In this document: positions 21,952 to 26,886 of the stretch, piece by piece | Position numbering within the stretch: the stretch's first letter is position 1 | How the letters are laid out: every line of letters starts with the position of its first letter | Virus record (IMG/VR): IMGVR_UViG_3300035073_000063 | Coordinates: 1 to 26,886 of that record | Strand: one strand, 5' to 3' | Source: a virus | Length of the DNA stretch: 26,886 nucleotides | Program-made: the position numbers and the translations under genes | The notes under the pieces: model-generated | Database searches by the model: none | Told to the model about the DNA's origin: nothing | What the model saw: the letters and a program-made list of their open reading frames with translations, nothing else

Positions 21952-23565
21952 TCAGAGACCGGGTTCGTCCTCCGCTTCCTCGCCCTTCGCCGGCTCGGCG
22001 TCGATGTCCTCCCCCCAATCGTAGGGCTGACCGATCTGCGCCTCGAAAGCGGCGCGGCACTCGGCCAGAGATGGAAACACCAAGCACCAGACCTGCTTGC
22101 GAACGACATTCATTCGTCCATCCTCGAGAACCTCGATATCCTCCGTCGCTTTCACGCGCTCGATCCCTGGCACGAGCTTACGCAAACGCCGGCCGAACTC
22201 GGTTTCCGCTGCCTTCCTGCGCACACCGATACGCTCGGTCGATCGCAAGTAATCGTTGAACAAGGTCACTGTCGGGATCCGCTTTCGCCAGCCACTGGCG
22301 CGATGTGTCTGCGTCCCGTCCTCGAGCCGGGCGAGAAACCATGCGTTTATCGGATCGAGCGAGCGGATTTTCTGATCGAGCAGCGCCTCGGTGCGCGGCA
22401 CCAATCGCAAGTTCGGCGCGCCCGGCGCGTCGAGATCGAAATCGAGTAGATCTGCGAGCAACGCCTCGAGCCCACCATTTTCGAGCTCGGCCCACATTTC
22501 ACGGAAATAACCGTGATTTTCCTTGACGCCGTCGCCGACGTCGAACACGGCGAACCGCCGCTCGTCCAATCCGGCCGGCACCACCCATTCATTGTTGGAC
22601 GTGAAGATCAATCGCACATAATTCTTGACTGCAATCGCATCGATCCCTTTCGCCTCGATCATCTGCGTCGCGGAGGTGATGAGGCCTTTCAATCGACCTT
22701 CGATCTCCTTATTTCCCGCCCACACACCCTCGTCGATCTGCAACAGCGTGCAGGTCGCCATATGCGTGTTGAACTGGCCGGTCACATAACGCTGATCGTC
22801 GACCAGGAAGTAATGCGGCGCGATCAAGCGGCCGATGACGTCGCCGAACGTGCTTTTACCGACGCCGAACCGCCCGCGCAGCACAATCGCAGTGCCAATA
22901 CGCTCGCGCGGTCGCTGGATGAGATGAGCCATCCACGCCCATATCCACGCGAAATGCATGGTGCGGACGGACGCGACATTGTTCAGCAGATGGTCCCGGA
23001 AAATCTTATAACGTTTCCATCGCTCCCCGGCGGGCGTTGTGCGATCGGGCGCGAGGGCGAGCCCCCGATAGAGATTGAGATAGCCGTCGACGCCGGCGAC
23101 TCCGTCGGGATTCGGCCAGAACTCGACCCCGTCGAACGTACGGCGATCTTTGTGCTGCAGCCAATAGTCCGCAGCCTTCTTATAGGAGGTGGTCCATTTA
23201 TAGGAGCCATCCTCCTGTCTTCGTCTCACGCGGACTTTCACGAAGCGATTGGCGAGCAATATGCTGAAGGCCTGGACCGTCAGAATGCGTTGGCGATTTT
23301 CGATCGGTTTTGATGGCTGCTCACGGAAGACGCGCATGCCGGTCCCGAGCGAAACGAGAGAAAACTCGGCATTGAGCGCTTCGATCGGATCGAAGCCGCT
23401 CTCATCATCATCGCTGTCTTCAGGCGGCGTCTGGGGAGGTTCGTCGGGCGGAGCGCCGCCGCCGCCCCCGCCTGCGGAAGAGGGATCATCCGCGGATTTC
23501 GAGGCCTTCGGAAAGGCGAGGATTTCCGCCGTCTCGATGGCGCGCACGATATCGTCGCCGCTCAT
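21952..23565 (-). CDS. Phage replicative helicase / DUF5906-type ATPase
   Basis: The protein has 537 residues from ATG 23565, overlapping the primase stop (ATGA). Residues 28-58 are a Gly/Pro/Asp linker. The ATPase core begins near 225: LRGRFGVGKSTFGDVIGRL (Walker A, Lys237), TLLQIDEGVWAG (Walker B, Asp278-Glu279), KNYVRLIFTSNNEWVVP (sensor region) and LDERRFAVFDVG (arginine residues 336-337). This is the layout of DUF5906/superfamily-3-like phage and plasmid helicases. The N-terminal part (EFWPNPDGVAGVDGYLNLYR) resembles the region before the helicase in primase-helicases. It would unwind phage DNA together with the primase encoded just upstream. Confidence 0.9.
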   Translation of the reverse strand: MSGDDIVRAIETAEILAFPKASKSADDPSSAGGGGGGAPPDEPPQTPPEDSDDDESGFDPIEALNAEFSLVSLGTGMRVFREQPSKPIENRQRILTVQAFSILLANRFVKVRVRRRQEDGSYKWTTSYKKAADYWLQHKDRRTFDGVEFWPNPDGVAGVDGYLNLYRGLALAPDRTTPAGERWKRYKIFRDHLLNNVASVRTMHFAWIWAWMAHLIQRPRERIGTAIVLRGRFGVGKSTFGDVIGRLIAPHYFLVDDQRYVTGQFNTHMATCTLLQIDEGVWAGNKEIEGRLKGLITSATQMIEAKGIDAIAVKNYVRLIFTSNNEWVVPAGLDERRFAVFDVGDGVKENHGYFREMWAELENGGLEALLADLLDFDLDAPGAPNLRLVPRTEALLDQKIRSLDPINAWFLARLEDGTQTHRASGWRKRIPTVTLFNDYLRSTERIGVRRKAAETEFGRRLRKLVPGIERVKATEDIEVLEDGRMNVVRKQVWCLVFPSLAECRAAFEAQIGQPYDWGEDIDAEPAKGEEAEDEPGL

Positions 23566-24791
23566 GCCGCAGCCCTCTCCATTCGCATATCGTTGAAGTC
23601 GACGCCCGGCCGGCTCATCGCGAGGTGAATCGTCAGCCAGGGACAGGCCGCCGCATAGCGCTTCACCGCGCGCTCGAGCGCGAGGCGCGTCGCGAAGGGC
23701 TCGCTGTCGCCGTCGCCGAGCAGATAGAGATCGGCGACATTTTCCGCGATCGGGATCAGGGGCCAATCGGAGTCGAAATCCGGCTCGGCGCTCGGCACAA
23801 AGACGGGCCGCGGATGCTTGTTCTTGTCCGCCTTGACGAGCGTCGGATGACGCACGCGCCCCTTCGCCTTGCCGCAAAGATTGCCAAGGTCGACCGACGA
23901 TCGGAACTCGGCGAGATGCAGCAAGGGTGAGCCCGCGTCGCGCAGCGCGCAATAGACGGACAGCACGGTCTCGACGCCTTCGCCGATGAACACACGGACA
24001 GGCTTCGCGCCATCGTCGAACCCGTCGCCGAGCGCGAGAAAGATCGAGCCGCCCTTCTTCGATCCCAGCACCTTCTTCACATCGATCGCCTCGCCATCGG
24101 CGTCTCGAATCTCGACCTTCCCCTTCGGCCGCGTGAGATCGATCCAGGTGCGGTGCACGCCTGAGAAGCGCCCGTCCGGCCCTTCGATCGCCGCGACCAT
24201 CGCCGGGCCGCGATGAATGATCGCGCCCCCCGGCCGATTCCAGAGAGGGAGATCCCGCGAAAATCTGAGGCGCGCCCGCGGCGGCAGAGCGACGCCGCGA
24301 AGGGTGAGATAATCCTCGACCAGCGAGACGGCGGCCGGCGCGGCGTCGCGCCAGATGCGATGCGCGCGCTTGCGTTGATCCTCGCGGAACAATGCCGCGA
24401 CGCGCTCATCCTCGACCGCCTTCGCCGCGCGCTTCTCGGCTTCCTCGGCGAGCCGCTTCTCGCGCGCGCGGCGCTCCTCCGCGCTCTCGGCGGCGTCGCG
24501 GTCCGGCGGCGGGCGCCCGGTCACCGCCTCGACGGCGGCGAGGAATTGCGTTCCGTCGACATGCTGCGCCAGCGCGATGGCGTCGCCGCCGAGCCGCGAA
24601 TCGCAGCCTTCGCGACAGCGCCAGACATTCTTGCGGAAATTCACGCGAAAGCGATCTCGCCCGCCGCACGCCGGACATGGCTGACCGATGTCGCCGCCCT
24701 TCAGCTTGATGCCGCGCGAGCGACAGAATGCGGCGACGCTCACGCGCCGCGCATCCTCGATCCATTCGCGCCAGGCTGCATCCGTGCTCAT
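23562..24791 (-). CDS. Zinc-ribbon/Toprim primase-like protein
   Basis: The protein has 409 residues from ATG 24791, overlapping the upstream stop by four bases (ATGA); the longer frame to 24902 lies inside the 68-residue gene. A DnaG-like zinc ribbon is formed by Cys39, Cys42, Cys59 and Cys63 (PCPACGGRDRF, WRCREGC), followed by GGDAIALAQHV. A Glu/Arg-rich helical linker (about 95-150) follows. The C-terminal part has Toprim signatures: VFIGEGVETVLSVYCALRD (acidic Glu of the first motif) and YLLGDGDSEPFATRLALERA (the D-x-D motif), ending PGVDFNDM. It would lay primers for the helicase partner. Confidence 0.92.
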   Translation of the reverse strand: MSTDAAWREWIEDARRVSVAAFCRSRGIKLKGGDIGQPCPACGGRDRFRVNFRKNVWRCREGCDSRLGGDAIALAQHVDGTQFLAAVEAVTGRPPPDRDAAESAEERRAREKRLAEEAEKRAAKAVEDERVAALFREDQRKRAHRIWRDAAPAAVSLVEDYLTLRGVALPPRARLRFSRDLPLWNRPGGAIIHRGPAMVAAIEGPDGRFSGVHRTWIDLTRPKGKVEIRDADGEAIDVKKVLGSKKGGSIFLALGDGFDDGAKPVRVFIGEGVETVLSVYCALRDAGSPLLHLAEFRSSVDLGNLCGKAKGRVRHPTLVKADKNKHPRPVFVPSAEPDFDSDWPLIPIAENVADLYLLGDGDSEPFATRLALERAVKRYAAACPWLTIHLAMSRPGVDFNDMRMERAAA

Positions 24792-24994
24792 CGCCGCGCC
24801 GCCGCCGCGCGCTTCAGTCCGCGCACATAGGAGGCCGCAGCCTCCTCGCCCTCGAGATCGGCGAGCAGCTCGTAATCGGCGACATAGTCCCTCGGCACCC
24901 ATTTCGGAACGTCGACCGGGACGCGCGGCTTAGGCTTGCTGAAATAGCCGGGCCAGCGCTCGCCCGCGCGCGCATGCTTGCGTCTCTCGCTCAT
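24788..24994 (-). CDS. Small unknown protein of the replication operon
   Basis: The protein has 68 residues starting MSERRKHARAGERWPGYF. It is basic at both ends with an acidic middle (DYVADYELLADLEGEEAAAS) and closes YVRGLKRAAAARR. No domain is recognised. It overlaps both neighbours by four bases (ATGA), so it is translated with the TSCPD protein and the primase, and a helper role in replication is plausible. Confidence 0.65.
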   Translation of the reverse strand: MSERRKHARAGERWPGYFSKPKPRVPVDVPKWVPRDYVADYELLADLEGEEAAASYVRGLKRAAAARR

Positions 24995-25506
24995 TGCAGC
25001 TCCCCGATCAGATCGAGCACATGCCCGCCGAGCCCCTGGGGCTTTCCCGTGGCGTCGCGCGTCATGGCGCGGCGCAGCTCCGCGAGCGTCGCGCCATATT
25101 GCAGGGCGAAGCTGAGCGCCATGCCGAGGTCACGCGCATAGAAATCCGTCTGATTGTCCAGCTTGGCGCCGTTGAGGAAAATCTCGCCGATGCGGCCGCC
25201 ATCCGGTCTCGATCCATCAGGATATCGGCCGATCGTCGCGACGAAGCCCATTCCCTCATATTTGAAATCGAAAACCTCGCCGGCGCGCCTTTGCGGCAAG
25301 ACCGCGCGCTGCGCCGACAAGCGCAGGATGATCGCGGCGGAGATCGACATGTAGAGCCGCGCGCATGCGGCTTGTTCCCTGCTGTACACCTCGACGCTCC
25401 ACCCATCATCCAACAGGCACCTGCGGAATCGCTCGATCTCCGCCTCGGAGATCTCGGCGCCGTCGCGCAGCAGCTGCGACAGAAGATCGATTTCCTCGCG
25501 CTTCAT
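24991..25506 (-). CDS. TSCPD-domain protein (ribonucleotide-reductase-associated fold)
   Basis: The protein has 171 residues starting MKREEIDLLSQLLRDG; start and stop overlap neighbours by ATGA. Residues about 79-168 match the TSCPD pattern: GFVATIGRYPDGSRPDGG, RIGEIFLNGAKLDN, YARDLGMALSFALQYG, LAELRRAMTRDATGKPQGLG. TSCPD domains are found at the C-terminus of B12-dependent ribonucleotide reductases and as free-standing proteins in alphaproteobacterial phages; the free form has no established function. A link to nucleotide supply for phage replication is suggested only by family and operon. The N-terminal part is helical with no known fold. Confidence 0.8.
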   Translation of the reverse strand: MKREEIDLLSQLLRDGAEISEAEIERFRRCLLDDGWSVEVYSREQAACARLYMSISAAIILRLSAQRAVLPQRRAGEVFDFKYEGMGFVATIGRYPDGSRPDGGRIGEIFLNGAKLDNQTDFYARDLGMALSFALQYGATLAELRRAMTRDATGKPQGLGGHVLDLIGELQ

Positions 25507-25703
25507 CCGAGCAGCTTCCTATGTGCTGCGCACGCCCACTGCATCGCCTCGAGCCGGCGTGGGTCGCCATAGCCGAATGGAGCCGGCCACATACCGCAGA
25601 AGGCGCAGGTCTTTGCCTTCAGCAGCTCGCGTGCGTCCTTGGCGGGGGAGGGGGCCTTCGCCGGTTTCGGCGGCGGGGCGAGGCCATCGAAGAGGTCAGC
25701 CAC
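25503..25703 (-). CDS. Cys/His zinc-binding-like mini-protein
   Basis: The protein has 66 residues from GTG 25703, chosen for GGAGGG nine bases upstream; this start overlaps the GcrA stop (GTGGCTGA). A longer in-frame ATG at 25742 lies in the GcrA gene. After a Pro/Ala/Lys linker it has KTCAFCGMWPAPFGYGDPRR, then QWACAAHRKLLG: C-x-x-C plus C-x-x-H, a likely single zinc ion. It is similar in size to small phage zinc-finger proteins. The role is unknown. Confidence 0.65.
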   Translation of the reverse strand: MADLFDGLAPPPKPAKAPSPAKDARELLKAKTCAFCGMWPAPFGYGDPRRLEAMQWACAAHRKLLG

Positions 25704-26259
25704 GTCTAGCGCCCTCCTTGGGCCTATAGACGATCTCGGCATGCGCGCGGCACCAGGAGCGCCCTTCGAGCGCCGGCTCGCCGCAAAAGCTCACCCCCCC
25801 TTGCCGCGTGTCGCCGAAGGGAAAGCGGCAATCGCCCTCGCGCAGCTGGAAAACGCTCTTACGCCCGAGCGGAACACGGACCTCATAGATCGTCTCGCCG
25901 CCGCGCCGGATGAGGCGCGGCTCGTAAAGGGCGGGATCGACCGCCTCCGGCGGCGAGATGCGGCGCCGAGCATCATCATCATGATGATCTTGATGATGAT
26001 GCTCGGCCGGGGCGTCCGCCCCGAACGGCGTGGCGGCGACCGGATCGGCGGGAGCCGCGCGCTTCGTCGACACCCGTTCTCGTGCTTTTCGCCTCGACCT
26101 CTCACGCTCCGGAAAGACCTGGCCGGCCTTTCGCGCCCGGTCCAGCAGGCCAGCGGCCGAGCCGCGCGATATGCCGACCTTCCGCGCGATTTCGCTATAG
26201 GCCCACCCGGCCCGCCGCAGAGCATAGACCTGCTCGATCAGCGATGCGCTCAAGGCCAT
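25696..26259 (-). CDS. GcrA-family cell-cycle regulator homologue
   Basis: The protein has 187 residues from ATG 26259 (MALSASLIEQVYALRR). Residues 5-45 look like the GcrA N-terminal HTH (GWAYSEIARKVGISRGSAAG). The C-terminus has the GcrA zinc-like end: DCRFPFGDTRQGGVSFCG, EGRSWCRAHAEIVYRP, with Cys144, Cys159, Cys170 and His173. GcrA in Caulobacter acts with sigma-70 at promoters with methylated GANTC sites. A phage copy might redirect polymerase or tie phage timing to the host cycle. Between the parts is a basic linker with a His/Asp cluster (EHHHQDHHDDD), absent from ordinary GcrA as far as I know. The start overlaps the 52-residue ORF by ten bases. Confidence 0.85.
   Translation of the reverse strand: MALSASLIEQVYALRRAGWAYSEIARKVGISRGSAAGLLDRARKAGQVFPERERSRRKARERVSTKRAAPADPVAATPFGADAPAEHHHQDHHDDDARRRISPPEAVDPALYEPRLIRRGGETIYEVRVPLGRKSVFQLREGDCRFPFGDTRQGGVSFCGEPALEGRSWCRAHAEIVYRPKEGARRG
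25965..26007. repeat. 17-bp perfect inverted repeat inside the GcrA-like gene
   Basis: Arms at 25965-25981 and 25991-26007 (GCCGAGCATCATCATCA and its complement) enclose nine bases. They encode the His/Asp cluster, so the repeat partly follows from His and Asp codons (CAT, GAT). The GCCGAG/CTCGGC ends extend it beyond that codon bias. It could form a strong hairpin in mRNA. Confidence 0.7.
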
Positions 26260-26408
26260 TGCCGCACCCGTGATTCGCAATAGAGCGCGGCGCGGTCGAG
26301 GAGACTCGACAGAGCCAAAAGCGGCCAGCAAATCCAGCGGGAGACGAACAGCAGAGCGTCGCGCCCGAAAGCGGTGAGCCAGGCGAGGCGCAGATAGACG
26401 GCGCGCAT
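26250..26408 (-). CDS. 52-residue hydrophobic mini-protein
   Basis: ATG 26408 follows the HTH gene stop by three bases and has GGAG eight bases upstream. The product is MRAVYLRLAWLTAFGRD, then a hydrophobic stretch (ALLFVSRWICWPLLALSSLL) and a short charged end. It reads like a single membrane segment with a positive N-terminus. It is missed by common length cutoffs. The good ribosome site and ten-base overlap with the GcrA start argue that it is translated. The function is unknown; small membrane proteins of this kind in early phage operons may act in exclusion. Confidence 0.5.
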   Translation of the reverse strand: MRAVYLRLAWLTAFGRDALLFVSRWICWPLLALSSLLDRAALYCESRVRQWP

Positions 26409-26411
26409 GGA

Positions 26412-26795
26412 TCATCTCCGCTTGCCGTCGACATCGTCGATGCCGCATTTCGCCCGCAGCTCGGCGACGCCCTCCTCATAGCGCTGTCGCCGTTCGGCGA
26501 GCGCGGCCAGCTGCAGGCTCTCGGGCGCATCCGATCCCATCACCGCGACCAGGAATTCGGCGCGATAGGTGCGCGTCAGGGCCAGGAAATTATCGAAGCT
26601 CGGCCCCGAGCGATGGTTGAGCATCTTGCGCGCCGCCGCCGGCGACATCACGCCCGTCTCGGCGGCGATCGCCTCGCTCGTCTTGGTGGGATGACGCTTG
26701 CGCAGATAGGCGACCAGCCTGTCGCGCGCGTCATCGACGCAACCGCGCTCCCCATTTTGGAACTGCGGTTTCATATTCGGCGACGAAAGTTTCAT
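26412..26795 (-). CDS. HTH-like DNA-binding protein
   Basis: The protein has 127 residues from ATG 26795 (MKLSSPNMKPQF), chosen because GGAGGATCGC is just upstream; earlier ATGs at 26864 and elsewhere have no such site. Residues about 25-80 suggest an HTH: RLVAYLRKRHPTKTSEAIAA, ETGVMSPAAARKMLNHR, SGPSFDNFLALTRTY. The end is a helical charged stretch (ALAERRQRYEEGVAELRA). It could be an early regulator or a helper of replication. It is first in the operon, directly after the regulatory-looking sequence at the right edge. Confidence 0.65.
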   Translation of the reverse strand: MKLSSPNMKPQFQNGERGCVDDARDRLVAYLRKRHPTKTSEAIAAETGVMSPAAARKMLNHRSGPSFDNFLALTRTYRAEFLVAVMGSDAPESLQLAALAERRQRYEEGVAELRAKCGIDDVDGKRR

Positions 26796-26886
26796 GCGAT
26801 CCTCCGATGCTGTGCGCATCGGTGGATCTGGAAATCGCATCGAGAAATCGAGAGTCGAACTCATTTCGGAAATCCCAAAATGCTGT
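26796..26886 (-). promoter_or_regulatory. Operator-like leader of the early operon
   Basis: These 91 bases at the window edge carry a 7-bp inverted repeat with five-base loop (CCGATGC at 26804-26810, GCATCGG at 26816-26822). On the minus strand its second arm runs directly into the GGAGG ribosome site of the HTH gene, so folding could hide that site. Three GAAATC copies (26831, 26844, 26869), an ATTTC-G-GAAAT dyad (26863-26873) and one GANTC site (26852-26856) lie upstream. No clear -35/-10 pair is visible, and part of the promoter may lie beyond the edge. Confidence 0.45.

Noticed and set aside
1-26886. Gene transfer agent instead of a phage
   Set aside because: Head and tail order is similar, but replication genes, an HNH nuclease, a P27 small terminase and a NusG-type factor indicate a self-replicating phage.

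Overview
This window is part of a temperate-type tailed bacteriophage (siphovirus layout, HK97-fold head), probably a prophage in, or a phage of, a GC-rich alphaproteobacterium. The host assignment is inference. It rests on the high GC content, a GcrA-type cell-cycle regulator (a family typical of Alphaproteobacteria), and head and tail genes of the kind shared by alphaproteobacterial phages and gene transfer agents. No integrase, excisionase, lysis gene, tRNA, rRNA, insertion sequence or CRISPR array was seen. The left edge cuts through the tail-fibre gene, so the element continues to the left.

Almost everything is read on the minus strand, so the phage order runs from right to left. (1) 26.9-21.95 kb, early and replication module: an HTH-like protein, a 52-residue hydrophobic ORF, a GcrA-like regulator, a Cys/His mini-protein, a TSCPD-domain protein, a 68-residue protein, a zinc-ribbon/Toprim primase-like protein and a DUF5906-type helicase. 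Neighbours overlap by 4-10 bases nearly throughout, which indicates one translationally coupled operon. (2) 21.95-21.67 kb, a 285-base non-coding control region: ten perfect and one near-perfect copies of the octamer TATCCCAC in both orientations, two facing triple arrays forming a 33-base inverted repeat with 31 matches, and an AT-rich island. (3) A phage-encoded NusG/RfaH-type elongation factor directly below it, then an HNH nuclease. (4) 20.5-14.4 kb, packaging and head: P27-type small terminase, large terminase, portal, ClpP-like head protease, major capsid protein and small head proteins. (5) 14.4-11.3 kb, connectors and tail tube, including a tail-assembly chaperone with a textbook -1 frameshift signal: slippery G-GGA-AAA, a 5-base spacer and a 10-bp stem. 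(6) 11.3 kb to the left edge, tail: two small tail or neck proteins, tape measure, tail-tip proteins, NlpC/P60 peptidase, lambda-J-like tip protein, and a giant tail fibre with DUF2793, LamG-like and SGNH-esterase-like parts.

One gene breaks the polarity. A small secreted, lipoprotein-like protein at 6362-6709 is on the plus strand inside the tail-tip operon and looks like a cargo (moron) gene.

The likely logic is as follows. Early regulators and the primase/helicase pair are made first. The repeat-rich region acts as the replication origin, as a regulatory leader, or both. The phage NusG would then be placed to help polymerase run through the roughly 21-kb packaging, head and tail unit downstream. 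That link is inference. The strongest candidates for something undescribed are the TATCCCAC array with its adjacent NusG paralogue, the GcrA-like regulator in the early operon, and the 25-codon mini-ORF locked between two genes by GTGA overlaps on both sides.
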